29,045 nucleotides of DNA from Dimorphilus gyrociliatus (taxonomy: Eukaryota > Annelida > Polychaeta > Dinophilidae): NCBI GenBank assembly GCA_904063045.1, contig CAJFCJ010000142.1, positions 1 through 29,045 on the forward strand. The letters run 5' to 3'. This document shows positions 1 through 9,639 of this stretch, one piece after another; within the stretch, counting starts at the first letter, position 1, and each line of letters opens with the position of its first letter. Made by a program: the position numbers and the translations under genes. The notes beneath the pieces are model-generated. The model did no database searches. It was not told the DNA's origin and saw only the letters and a program-made list of their open reading frames with translations.

Positions 1-152
1 AACATGCAAAAAGGATTTTTTCACACAGAACAAGATCAATAGAATTAGTAGGTCATTAAATCCAACAGGAATTTCAATGCCAACTCTCTGAAATTCCAAG
101 GTCTTATTGAGCCTCTAGTTCATTTATTGCTCTTGATTCAAACAACTTTAAA

Positions 153-734
153 TCATTTGCCTATATTTTCATTGGTGTTTACCTTAATTGGAGCAAGGCA
201 TTTTAACAATGGGTAAAGTATTTTTACAACAGGTTCTGTGGCTCCACAAGTTCTAAAGGTAGTCTCTCCTATTGGTTTTATAATTGTTAGATGAAAAACA
301 TGACCTTTTTTGCCGGAATGAAGAATGTAATTTTCAGTTTTACCCCTGGAATCTCTCCAAAAAGTTCCACTACTTTCTGTAGGGTCACTCCCATCTGCCG
401 AAACGTACACAAAGCTTAGATCTGGATTCTGTTCCCACAGAACATTGGCAAACAATTTTGTTAGATCAAAGGTCATTTTGCAATAATAATCCTCATTTGC
501 CTGAAAAGTGGTAATACCAATTCAATAGAAGCAAGTATTGTAGCTGTTCAACTGTTCTTTAATGGAATCCAATTGAAACATATCTTCCAATAAAATTTCC
601 TTTACTTTGGGATGGTTAAAACCAAAGCTTTTTCGGTTTATTAGTAAAACTTCTTCTATTCTACAGTCTTTGATGCATTCCAACAATGTCCCTTTTCCCA
701 CCAAGCCAGACGATCCTGTAATCACTACTTTCAT
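153..734 (-). pseudogene. Atypical short-chain dehydrogenase / NAD-dependent epimerase-like gene, broken
   Basis: One reading frame starts at ATG 732-734 with a nucleotide-binding start, MKVVITGSSGLVGKG (GxxGxxG Rossmann motif). An IEEVLLINR strand follows, then a central NPDLSFVYVSADGSD block, then a late GKTEN motif with the catalytic-type Lys. This is the layout of small (~215 residue) epimerase-like proteins that I know best from Bacteroidetes-type bacteria. The frame is closed by an in-frame TGA at 522-524, just after a CFY motif where relatives usually have Cys. It reopens and runs to the stop at 153-155. Homology seems to continue below 153 in a shifted frame toward an acidic C-terminus near 100. 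I see no introns. The function would be an NAD(P)-dependent oxidoreductase, but the copy looks dead unless the stop is a sequencing error. A bacterial origin is inferred from family resemblance only. Confidence 0.7.
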
Positions 735-1388
735 ATCTTTTTTTTAAATAGGCAAAGTGAAGAAGACTGTTTTACGATCTGTAAGAACAAATTCTGGATT
801 ATCAGAATGCCAACTACAACTGCAATGATAAATAACAGTACAAAACCAAATTTAATGTTCAGTAAATACAATTTCATACAGTTCTGATTTAAAGTTGATT
901 ACTCTGGCAAAGTGAAACCTTATTGTCCTACTTTCTGGTGTTGACCTGCACAGGCAAAAGTTGGCTGATTTTAATTCTGTTTAAAGCATATTAATCAACA
1001 TAACAATATCCATGACTTTGCACTAAAATCATGCAATTGTGATATATAAATTGCAAGGAAATAATTTCGATATTCACCCAGAATGCAAATGAAGATGGCT
1101 ACCATGGTAATCAACTTTAATGTTTGTTTACTAATTATATTAATAAGATAATTATCTTGATAATCTTGGAGGAGGATTGCAAAATATTTTATAAAAACTC
1201 AATACAGCAATATTAATTGAATTACTTACATTTTTGCCCGATAAATCAATGAATAAAGGTATTCTAAACAAGAGTATAGCAGACAGAAAAGAAACCCCTC
1301 ATGGTAACGCCATCTACAGTCTTTGAGTTGAGTTAAATCTCATGCAACCATGTATTTAGTCAAAAGTTGTTAAAATTTTTATGACAGT
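735..1388. other. Non-coding A+T-rich stretch, nothing recognised
   Basis: No long open frame, repeat array or RNA gene could be recognised here. It separates the epimerase pseudogene from the LTR-like repeat fragment and may hold the promoter of the former. Confidence 0.5.
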
Positions 1389-1659
1389 GTACTTTGTTGT
1401 ATTGTAATTGTAGGAATTTCTGCTTTTTTAGAACAGTATTTGTCTTCTTCAATCATTGATCAACTCACCAAAGTACTCAAACTAAGAGAACCTTTAAAGT
1501 TTGTCCACAAATAGTATCAATAAATGTAATTTAGGTAGAAATTAATCATCAAAATGCCAATTTATCATCCAAAGAATATGTATTGAGTAAATGAGTTTCT
1601 AGTTCTAAACAAGTAAGTTTGAACAACCAGCTAATGGTTAAAGAACTGAACTGCCAACT
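1389..1659 (+). repeat. LTR-like dispersed repeat, diverged copy
   Basis: This segment aligns end to end with 27,248-27,519 in the same orientation and with 19,454-19,725 in reverse. Shared landmarks are GTACTTTGTTGTATTGTAAT at the start, CCTTTAAAG then TCCACAAATAGT in the middle, and AAAGAATATGTATTGAGTAAA near the end. Identity falls in scattered substitutions, so this copy is old, unlike the two in the palindrome. In the reverse orientation the family has a TATA-like motif followed by a leader-like region, which suggests an LTR or other retroelement promoter segment. No coding capacity is visible. Confidence 0.7.
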
Positions 1660-1800
1660 GCAGAAATGTATTTCTTTTTATACATTTACCAAAGCTTGGG
1701 TTCAATTGGTCAAACGATTAAAAAAGGTGAAATGTAACAGTCTCATAATACACAAGTAACAAAAATATCAAAGACTATTATATAAAACATATAGATCATA

Positions 1801-2008
1801 TGGGAGGGGGTGCGAACGTACCCAAAGAGGATAGAAGCATACCCTAATATATCAAAAGTTGAGCATAATATCTGTATTATTTATATTCCCTAACCCTAAA
1901 ATGGAACCCCTCCAATTATAAATCCATCCTAATTAACAAACTAACCCTCCCCTAAAATGTTATCAGGGTAGACTATATTTGCAAACAGGTATGTTTGAAC
2001 CTGACCCC
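1801..2008. mobile_element. 208-bp MITE with 8-bp target-site duplication
   Basis: Perfect 8-bp direct repeats AGATCATA flank this segment at 1,793-1,800 and 2,009-2,016. Its ends are imperfect inverted repeats: the left begins with G-runs then GTGCGAACGTACC, and the right, read in reverse, begins GGGGTCAGGTTCAAACATACC. The 16-mer GGGTGCGAACGTACCC at the left end has a near match, GGGTGCAAATGTACCC in reverse, within 6,195-6,282. This ties the MITE to the terminal repeats near MULE copy A. An 8-bp duplication fits MULE or hAT elements. The interior is non-coding and contains CCCTAACCCTAA, which is not a telomere array. Confidence 0.72.
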
Positions 2009-2016
2009 AGATCATA

Positions 2017-2857
2017 ATGATAAGGTAAACATGACATTGCCAACATCTGCCACTGCAGATGAAACCTGCCTCATCAACATCTGGTATTGTCTAAGATGTA
2101 ACAAGTTTGACATGCATTTTTCCATGTTCTTTGTTCCTTTGTTAATTTCATAATGGCTCCATCTAATATGGGCAAACAATCTATTTCCTATGAAATAGAG
2201 CTGTTTCTAAAGTTCTAGAATCTTATTCTACAAAATAAAAGCCTTTCTAAAGTTCCACCATAATAATTCCTATGAAAAGGAAATTATTCTAGAATTCCTT
2301 TAAAACATAAAGTCTATATACCATTATGTCAATATATCTAAGTGTACATAGAGTTTTAATCTTGTTATGAGGTGACTAATTTATTTGAAAAATTATTTTT
2401 CTGGTAAAATTTAGGCTTAGGGTTATAGATAACAACAAGAATTTCAATCATGTATGTGTTGACTATTCTTTGTTGTTCAAAAAAAGGGTTGCATACTTTG
2501 CCCAAAAAGCATTGATTGCTTGTAACCCCTGTAGATGGAACCCTCCTAACCATCTTTCAATGTGAAATGTTCCTTTCAAAAATCTCACTAGGTGACATTT
2601 TTTGAGTTTTCATCTATCTCCCTCTAGTGTTAAAAACTTATAACACTATTTTCTATGGTAATAAATAAAAAAAAATAATTATGCAAAATTCTATTCATTG
2701 GTTTTAATTACTTTGAAATATAAGGTTGATAGATCATCTTCCTTTCTTTTAGAAAAAATTCTAAAATATAGAATTCAATATTAAAAAAAATAGATTCATC
2801 AGATAACTTTTCAGAATGAAAAAATATTCTTTGCTTTAATTATTTTTCATATCTAAA
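2017..2857. other. Non-coding A+T-rich stretch
   Basis: Only short chance frames are present. A poly-A-rich run sits near 2,660-2,680. Around 2,180-2,300 there is a loosely repeated CTATGAAA...TTCTAGAAT theme that may be an old repeat. Nothing can be assigned. The last 200 bases would hold the promoter of the putative gene at 2,858. Confidence 0.4.
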
Positions 2858-3253
2858 ATGATAAGAATAAAATTATTTTTCAAAATTTGGTTCATTCTAA
2901 TAAAATTTGATGTGAAAATAAATTTTGCTGCAGAAGAATTCTGTCCCAAATTGTCTTTAAATAATACAAAGAGTGATGAGAAAAATGTCTCTGTTGAAGG
3001 AATATTATCAGGACAGGTGTCACATGATGAATCAAATTATTATGTTATGTATGAAAGCATAGATATTGCAATTATGAAAGCAATTTGTAAAAACTTAGGT
3101 TATGATTATGTTTTTTCAATAAAGTCACTAAAAGTGGTTTCTGAAAATGCTAAATTCTTACGTTCACACCCTATTTTTTGTACTTGTTTTTTTATTGAAT
3201 TTTTGAATAAAAGATTTAGCTATAAATCTAAAAGTATGTATTTAAAATACTAA
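2858..3253 (+). CDS. Putative secreted protein, exon or fragment, unrecognised
   Basis: A 131-residue frame starts with ATG and a signal-peptide-like segment: positively charged MIRIK, then a hydrophobic run to about residue 25, then AAEEFCPK. The body holds a few Cys and the motif AICKNLGYDYV, faintly like the C-x2-LGY core of scavenger-receptor Cys-rich domains. That link is only a weak suggestion. The tail after about residue 107 is Phe-rich and low-complexity, probably read-through into an intron. The reading frame may therefore be the first exon of a longer gene, but I see no convincing second exon before MULE copy A starts at 3,293. Confidence 0.35.
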   Translation: MIRIKLFFKIWFILIKFDVKINFAAEEFCPKLSLNNTKSDEKNVSVEGILSGQVSHDESNYYVMYESIDIAIMKAICKNLGYDYVFSIKSLKVVSENAKFLRSHPIFCTCFFIEFLNKRFSYKSKSMYLKY

Positions 3254-3292
3254 ATATTATACTAAAAAACAATAAAGCTTGACAAATGATAT

Positions 3293-5192
3293 TTATGGTG
3301 GAGAGTAGATATGGGATGTCTGCATTAATAAATCAATTGGTGTCAATTTGTTCAACTTGAAATCATCCCACAAATCAAAAATTTTCTTTTGGATGTCAAT
3401 ATACTTTTTCCTTTGATGTTTGTAAATCCTTTTTTCTGACAGTAATTTCTCATAAACTGCAATCAACTCAGACTCTTTTTTTAGCTCATCAACCAGCATG
3501 TAAAAAGACCCTTTAGCAGGTAGCTTATTGTTCATTCTTTGATGCCATCCTTCACAATCATTATTGGTCCTGATAGACAAACCAAAAACTGACCAATTAT
3601 TTGGTTTCCATAATTTATTTATGATCCAGTTTGTTTGGAAGTATTGCAGCAGGTCCAAAAATTTATTTTTTTCACAAAGTTCTGCATTTATTCTGTTAAA
3701 TGTTGGTTCAATAATATGTGCTGGCAAGAAAGGCAGAGCCATCAATTTTCTGAAATCTTTCCAATCATTTCCTTTTTCTTTGTATTTCTTTACATAGCCA
3801 AGAGCCTATTGAATCACATAAGTTATTCAATACATAAAGTTATATATATTTGAATGTAACTGACTTGTATTTTCCTATACACTGCTTGTGTGAAATGAAA
3901 TACACAGCCTTGAAATTCAGTGAGGGGATATACTTTTGATAATGCTTTCCATAGTCCTTTTTCAAAATCCATTGTAATTCTTTTTGGATGAAAATCATTG
4001 ATAAGATTGTTGATATGCTACAAAAGAGCAACTTTATTTATCATCACTTTTGAAGAGATAAGATGAAGTATTTACATGAAATGCTTGTAAGTATGCTTTG
4101 GTATGCTTTGAAGTCAGGAAAATAAAAACAAGAGGAACTTGCTTCATATCACCACTCTTCTTAACAAATGAGTGAATACTGACAAGTTGATAAAATGGAT
4201 CTTTTACAATCTTGAAAGTACCATCAATGTACCAACAGTTGCATTTTGATAATAAATTCAGCTGATGGTTTGTTGCAAAGATTAAAATTTTTTCTCCATT
4301 TTCACAAATATCTTTCTGCAAAAATTCATCAGGCAAAAATGTTTCATCTAAATTAAAATTATACACTTTAGGTTCCACTGGCCTAAACTTTTGTCTATTT
4401 CAGTTTGCCATTCTCTTTAGATTGTTGGTGTAAGGAAGACCAGTATCATTGGATTCATAGGATAGAGGAGATTTTTCAGCAATGCTTCTTCCAGATGTTT
4501 TATTATCACTTCAGCAAACAATTTTAAAATCTGTTTTCACTTTAATATCCACTTCTAAATTCTTTTTCTGTTGTGGTTATGTTCCAGATTCACTCTGAGA
4601 AATATATTTCCATTTTGTCTTATTCTGGCCACACATCTTTTCTTCTTACTTCTCACACTGTACAACCAAATAGTACTTGATGGTGTTTTATGTTTAACAA
4701 CAAAAGAATATCCATCATTCAGTAAAATGTCATGTCCCTTTCTACTTCCTCCTTTTGCAATCTCAAAATCACTTTTTGTGGATGATTCACATTATTCTTC
4801 AGCATTCTCCTCAACTTCCTCCAAAGAGTCTAGGTCCATTGATTGGCATTCTGAAAGAACATGATTTTCATCCTACAATATTGATTCTTTAACTGCAGCC
4901 ATCTTATTTCTTTCATCAATGAAGCTTTCTTCAGAATTTACTTTGAATTCATGAATTTCCAGATTAGTTAACTTCTTGGGCAAGACAGTACATTTTCTTT
5001 TGTTACAAGGTTTGCAAATTGGTATGTTAGCTGTTTCTATATGAATGTGTTAAAAATATAATTACATGAAAGCTGATTAAAGAGTTATATACCTGTGCAT
5101 TTCCTATGAATAAGATTCTTACAAAGGCTGCATTTTAAATATTTTTGACGTCCAAAAATTGTTGAATGACAATTGTGACATTTGAAAACCAT
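3293..5192 (-). pseudogene. MULE transposase copy A (zinc finger + FLYWCH + DDE), five exons, disrupted
   Basis: Exons by GT-AG reading: 5,093-5,192, 4,942-5,036, 4,076-4,872, 3,865-4,017 and 3,293-3,805; introns of 56, 69, 58 and 59 bp. Exon 1 starts with ATG and encodes a zinc finger (CHNC, CSLC, HRKC). Exon 3 carries a FLYWCH domain at about 4,560-4,760 ending in EHNHNRK, but the first metal-ligand Cys is Tyr (IWLYSV). It then carries the first catalytic Asp in WYIDGTFK. Exon 4 has the second Asp in MDFEKGLWKAL followed by GCVFHFTQA. Exon 5 has the third acidic residue in RTNNDCEGWH. In-frame stops lie in exon 3: a TAA near 4,790 and TGAs in 4,380-4,560, one replacing the Trp seen in copy C. 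The product would bind element ends and move the transposon. The exon structure is intact, but this copy is probably inactive. Confidence 0.85.
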
Positions 5193-5649
5193 TTTATAAT
5201 CTCCAATCAAATGTAGATGGTTATCTAAAAAAATTTCCAGTTATCAATAAATCTCCTTTCCAAATATTCAAAATGGCTGAAATTTTATTTATGAAAAATA
5301 TTGAGCTTTTTCACAATTGAAGATGATACATTAAATCAAAATATCATGCATCAACAATCTCAATGATAGGTTATAGATACTTACTTCTGTTGAAGCTTCC
5401 AAGAAGAATTTTGTCCAAATTTATTCAGAAAATATAGCATTACCTTTGCAAGCATAAATATTCCAAGTGAAAGTTTATTTAATAAAACTACCACTATTAT
5501 AATGGCTGCTATTTCACTTTCAATAACATTTTCTTTTTAAATAGTAATTAATATTAATGAGTTGGGATATGTATTCTATTTAATATCTGCATTCTATCTA
5601 ATCAATATATTAACAAATATATCATGAAGGAAAAGAAGGAAAACAGAGT
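5193..5649. other. 5' flank of MULE copy A
   Basis: No coding sequence recognised. The segment lies upstream of the copy A start codon and probably contains its promoter. I found no clear iterated terminal repeat inside it. Confidence 0.4.
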
Positions 5650-5720
5650 GTTAATGTACATGTTTATTCAAAAATTCAAAAATAAAATAAATATAAAAAT
5701 AGGGTGCGTTGCACCCAACC
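5650..5720. repeat. Terminal-repeat module, copy 1, with GGGTGC/GCACCC hairpin
   Basis: A TTTATTCAAAAA...TCAA..AATAAAATAAA module is followed by GGGTGCGTTGCACCC, a perfect 6-bp stem with a 3-nt loop at about 5,702-5,716. The same module, with substitutions, recurs at about 6,150-6,210 before a GTACCC/GCACCC array. This looks like the ends of one or more MULE-type elements. Confidence 0.55.
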
Positions 5721-5994
5721 CCTTTCCAATATGCCAAATAAAATGCTAAATATATGAAATGCTAAATACATGAAACCAAATTCTGTAAAATTCTGCTTTG
5801 AATGTATAAAAAAATTAATAAACTAAAACAAGGAACATGTTTAATTTTGTTAGATGGATTATACTCCATTTGCTCATCTATTTAAATCAGAAAATAACAG
5901 TTGTACAATCAAAGATCCAGCTAAAGATTCCACTATTGAGGGAAATAGTAAAGAGCCAATAAAAAACAAGGTCAGATGCAAATGTACCCCAGAT

Positions 5995-6112
5995 GACTGA
6001 TATAGTTGAAGAATCAACATTGGAAGGTGAAAATCATGTTCATTCAGAGTTCCAATCAATATACCTGGACTATTTGAAGAAAGTTGAGAATGCTTAAGAA
6101 TATAGTGAATCA
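5995..6112 (+). pseudogene. Fragment F of a MULE acidic linker exon
   Basis: The frame reads VEESTLEGENHVHSEFQS and onward. It aligns with the copy A exon 3 start, where the order is ENHV-SECQSMDLDSLEEVE. The nucleotide match also covers the intron-exon junction of copy A, so the fragment derives from genomic DNA and not from a processed transcript. It is on the opposite strand from copy A and stops at a TAA after about 35 codons. No zinc finger or transposase follows. Confidence 0.55.
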
Positions 6113-6130
6113 TTCCACTACATATAAACA

Positions 6131-6282
6131 CATTTATACATCTATAACCAAATCATTTATTCAAAAAATCAATAATAAAATAAAGGAAAAATAAGGTATG
6201 AATGTACCCAGGTATGTTTGCACCCACCTAGGGGTATGTTTACACCTGGGTACATTTGCACCCAGGTACATTCACACCCCAA
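6131..6282. repeat. Terminal-repeat module copy 2 and GTACCC/GCACCC iterated array
   Basis: After the TTTATTCAAAAA module comes a dense array at about 6,195-6,282 built of units like GGTATGTTTGCACCC and GGGTACATTTGCACCC, some direct and some inverted. The unit matches the left end of the 1,801-2,008 MITE. I read it as an iterated MULE terminal repeat. I found no clean TSD for a parent element, so its other end is unassigned. Confidence 0.55.
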
Positions 6283-6507
6283 CTCATAAAAACACTGTAG
6301 AGAAGTTCAGATTCTGACTGGGGAACAGCCATTACCATAAGTTTATCTGATGAAGAAGCTGGCACTGTAAAGTACTCAGACAAAGATTCAGTATTTGTTA
6401 TAAATTCAAATGAAGAAGGAAATGTTATAAGCATTATTAAAAACTTATCTGAGGGGATACTGAAAACACATCAGAAGATGGATTTAGCAAGTGCATTTCA
6501 TTGGATG

Positions 6508-6560
6508 TGACAGAAAACGTCCATGGACTGACAGAAAACATCCATGAATGAACAGAATAT
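6508..6560. repeat. Left iterated terminal repeat of MULE B
   Basis: Two units of about 20 bp, TGACAGAAAACRTCCATG plus 2-3 variable bases, are followed by a decayed third (TGAACAGAATA). They lie in inverted orientation to the units at 7,936-8,000 and 8,143-8,162. Confidence 0.75.
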
Positions 6561-6734
6561 GTTGTTATAAAAAAATAAAAAACTAAAAAAATTGGCAAAA
6601 TTAAAAAATATAAATAATTATAAATAAAGTACATAGAGAATAATAATAAAAGTATATAAAAAAATTTTTTATTTAAAAACTGGTGGATAAAATGTACTGC
6701 TCAAGTATTCTAACAATTCAAATTTACCAAACAT

Positions 6735-7782
6735 AGGTAATTGTAGAGAAGTGGCAAACTGGAATTTTTAAAAAAGGATGTAAATTTGAATAATGAGAGG
6801 ATCATTATCTTTGCTACAAATCATCAATTGGAGCTATTATCAAAGGGGAAAATTTGGTACCTGGATGGTACCTTTAAAATTGCCAATGAACCTTTTGTTC
6901 AAATGTATTCCATTCATGCATTTTTGAAAAAAAATGGACAGCTGAAACAGGTTCCACTGCTGTTTTATTTTCTGTTTTCTAAAAAGAAAAAAGCATATAA
7001 ACTACTTTTTCAGGTAAGAATTCAAATTTGTAAATACATTAATGATACAAAAGTATACTATATGCTAAAGGCTATGAAAGACTTGGCAGAAAATTGCTCT
7101 CCCAAGAAAATAGTCTTAGACTATGAAAAGGCTGTTTGGAAAACTCTACAAAATTAATGGCCTGAAGCTCTTGACTGAATGTTCATTTCATTGGACTGAA
7201 GCACTGTTTAGAAAAATACAGGTTCAATAATTTGTAGAGATGTTCAACTTTTAAATGAATATATGTTTTGTTTCAGGATCTTGGTTACAGTAGGGACTTC
7301 AGAAAAAAAGAGGAGCTTGGGAATACATGAAAATGATTATGGCTTTGCCATATCTGCCACACACATTGATTGAGAACCAATTCAATAAAATTAAAAATGA
7401 ACTGGAGAAAGAAAATAGACTTACTGATTTGTTGGAGTATGTGTCCAATACATGGATAAACAATTCATTTTGGCCTCCAGAGACTTGGTCTGTTTTTGAC
7501 CAAAGTATCAGAACAAATAATGATCTGGAAGGTTATCATCAGAGGCTTAATAAAATTGTTGGAAAAAATGTTTCTTTCTATTTAGTTATAGATGAACTGA
7601 AGAGGGAGGCAGACCTGATCAATCTCTACAAAAAGTTGTTAAGTGAAAGAAAAATAATTAGACTTCAGAAGAAGATTTATACTCAAATTCAAAAAGATAT
7701 TTTCTCAATTTGGGAAGATTTTAAAAAAGGTGAAATTAATGCCAAACAGCTCCTGCAATTGTGCTCAGAATTGTATTATTGA
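6735..7782 (+). pseudogene. MULE transposase copy B (DDE part only), frameshifted
   Basis: A trace of the pre-DDE linker (VANWNF) near 6,745 is followed by a jump, then RIIIFATNHQLELLSKGKIW and the first Asp in WYLDGTFK. A 57-bp intron (7,014-7,070, GTAAGA donor) and a 55-bp intron (7,222-7,276) sit where copy A has its short introns. Between them is the second Asp in VLDYEKAVWK. A TAA and a frameshift interrupt the SFHWTEALFRKIQ segment, and another frameshift precedes IMALPYLP. The last exon, to 7,782, is clean and holds RTNNDLEGYH with the third acidic residue. It is non-functional, and the missing DNA-binding domains would also prevent normal action. Confidence 0.82.
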
Positions 7783-7935
7783 AAACATATTGACAATTAT
7801 TTGTTAACAATAAAACTTGATTTGAAAACACATAAGAATTTTAGTTAGTTTTCTAGTTGTTTAGAGACAAAGACTCAGAATACTGAAGAGTATAGTTTAA
7901 GCATGACTACAACTTATTAAAACATATGCATTTCC

Positions 7936-8163
7936 TGGACATTATCTGTCCTTTCATGGAAGTTTTCTGTTGGTCCATGGATGTTTTCTGTCATTCTATT
8001 GGGAATTTCAATTCTTAAAAAATTAAGCAAAAAAAATATGCTACATAGTATGTTATTTGAATAATTAGTTATATATATAACATATCCCATTATCAAACTT
8101 TATTGTTTTTCAACATTTATTTAAATTTTAATGCAATTTTTTTTATGGATGTTTTCTGTCAAC
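7936..8163. repeat. Right iterated terminal repeat region of MULE B
   Basis: Units reading (T)CCATGGATGTTTTCTGTC lie at about 7,936-8,000, decaying toward the left. A terminal unit ATGGATGTTTTCTGTCA ends at 8,161, next to CCCCC and the TSD. About 140 bp of A+T-rich DNA separates the two groups. Confidence 0.7.
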
Positions 8164-9038
8164 CCCCATTTCATCATATCCCAATTAAGGAAGAGGATAA
8201 AGAAAAAACTGCTTTTACTACACCACTTGGCTTACTTAAATTCAACCTTTAGAAAATGCACCTTCACATTTTAGTTGTAGTGTGTTAAATTTTGTTATTA
8301 ATGGATTGGAAAATTTCTGAATAAACTCTATGGATGACATCATTGTTTTTACCAAAACATTGGAAGAATACTACACAGCTTTAAAGAAACTAATGGAAAA
8401 AATTAAAGAAAAAGATTCCAGAATCAAACTGAGCAAATATGCATTCTTACAAGAATCAGTACAATTATTTGATCATAGAATTACACAAAATTGCATTGAA
8501 ACTGATCGTGAAAACACTCAGAAAATAAAAGATGCTGAGTTACCAATGTTCTTTTTTGAGCTTTGTAGTTTTTTGTGGCTATTATAAAAGATTTGTCAAA
8601 GTATTTCACAAAAATTACAAAACTTTTGAGAGAATTATTAAGGTACATCAAAAGAATGAAAAATATTGAAATAAAGAAGCAGAGGAGGCTTATTAGTTAC
8701 TGAAGAAATCAATGACAGAACTACTCATATTTCAACTACCTGATTTTACTAGATCATTCTAACTAACAACAGATGCTTCTATTTATGCAGTGGGTGTGGT
8801 TCTAGAGCAACGATGGGAAGAAGAAAGAAAGAAAATAAGAAAACCAATTTCTTATTCTTCAAAACTCCTTATCAACACTCAATTAAGATATGCAGCTTAT
8901 CAGAAAGAAGTCTTTACTGTATACTGGGCATTAAAAAAATTCTCTAACTGTCAAAAGTTTAAATATTTTTTTCTTTACACTAATAACCAAAATTTGATAC
9001 AAACATTATTATTAGAGTTACATTCTTACCATGACTAG

Positions 9039-9192
9039 CATTCCAAAAGAAAATGGAACAAAACTGCCTTGAGAAAGTTATGAAAATACCTAGATAACAG
9101 CCCATAATAGATCTATACCTTGTACATTAATACCTTATGCACTGAAAACTTTTATAATGAATCATAGACATTGGCTTTCATTCTTTTAGCAG
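9039..9192. other. Spacer between pol remnant and MULE C
   Basis: No reading frame is maintained. It may be decayed sequence of the same retroelement just after RNase H, but I cannot prove this. Confidence 0.35.
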
Positions 9193-9208
9193 GCAACTAA
9201 TGGTTTAT

Positions 9209-9320
9209 GGAGAAAATGTCCACAAGAGAAAACGTCCACAGGAGAAAATGTCCACAGAGGAAAATATCCACAGGAGAAATGTCCACAGTGGAAAAAGTCT
9301 ATAGGGGAAAATGGCCAAGG
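9209..9320. repeat. Left iterated terminal repeat of MULE C (about 7 units)
   Basis: Seven head-to-tail units of about 16 bp with consensus GGAGAAAATGTCCACA. The first three are nearly identical and the inner ones decay (for example GTGGAAAAAGTCTATA). The array opens spurious frames on both strands, which are not genes. It is the inverted counterpart of 12,319-12,435. Confidence 0.85.
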
Positions 9321-9639
9321 AAATTAAAATTAATAATGTATGTACATTGTAGTGATAATAAAAATTATGCAATGTCAGGTTCTCCATTTTATTGAGGAAC
9401 TATTTCCTGTTTATGATTTTCTGTTTTTGTTCCATACAAAGGAGAGTTTGATTCAAATATTATCTGAAAAGGATATTTCACAAGTACAACACAATATCAA
9501 AAAAATTCAATACACCAGAATATCTCTTGATAATTCTTTTAAATTGAATCAGTTTAAGGTAAAACTTTAATTAATAAAATCTCTTTTAAAATATTTGAGC
9601 AGCCATTTTGGGGTAACTTTCTCTTTTTACTGATAGATA

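Larger units (their letters stand above)
6502..8166 (+). mobile_element. MULE copy B, 1.67-kb internally deleted element with TSD
   Basis: The boundaries are set by the interrupted RT frame. CATTTCAT stands at 6,494-6,501 and again at 8,167-8,174, and removing the element plus one repeat restores the RT reading. The ends carry inverted units of the type TGACAGAAAACRTCCATG: two at 6,508-6,548 and more, in reverse, at about 7,936-8,000 and 8,143-8,162. Only the DDE transposase half remains inside; the zinc finger exons and FLYWCH are missing. An 8-bp duplication is within the 8-11 bp usual for MULEs, and a slightly longer one with mismatches is possible. Confidence 0.85.
6478..9038 (+). pseudogene. 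Ty3/Gypsy-type pol remnant (RT to RNase H), split by MULE copy B
   Basis: The reverse transcriptase motif MDLASAFH at 6,478-6,501 is continued at 8,175 by HIPIKEEDKEKTAF, with copy B lodged between. Later parts are an MDDIIVFTKTLEE active-site motif at about 8,330 (YMDD-type), the QLPDF connection, then RNase H with TTDAS and YQKEVFTVYWALKKF up to about 9,030. There are at least three frame breaks and several stops: after about 8,250, near 8,587, in 8,640-8,790 and at the end. Gag, protease, integrase and LTRs were not identified; DNA upstream to about 6,290 is open in the same frame but not recognisable. This is an old, dead retroelement fragment that served as a landing site for later insertions. 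Confidence 0.82.

Noticed and set aside
522-524. Reassigned TGA codon (alternative genetic code)
   Set aside because: In-frame TGA replaces Cys here, Trp in MULE A and another residue in MULE C, with TAA stops and frameshifts also present. This is decay or error, not a consistent code.
4571-4864. 97-residue open frame on the + strand
   Set aside because: It is the antisense shadow of the FLYWCH domain of MULE copy A, which reads clearly on the minus strand.
1805-6281. A single 4.5-kb MULE A element bounded by the GTACCC-type repeats at both ends
   Set aside because: The left repeats belong to a closed 208-bp element with its own TSD, and no duplication links 1,805 with 6,281.
9209-9320. Possible CRISPR array
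   Set aside because: Units are directly joined without unique spacers, are paired with an inverted array at the other end of a transposon, and the DNA is eukaryotic.
9205-9395. Overlapping open frames on both strands with repeated peptides
   Set aside because: Produced by the 16-bp iterated terminal repeat of MULE C; the peptides only mirror the DNA repeat. The same holds for 12,252-12,530.
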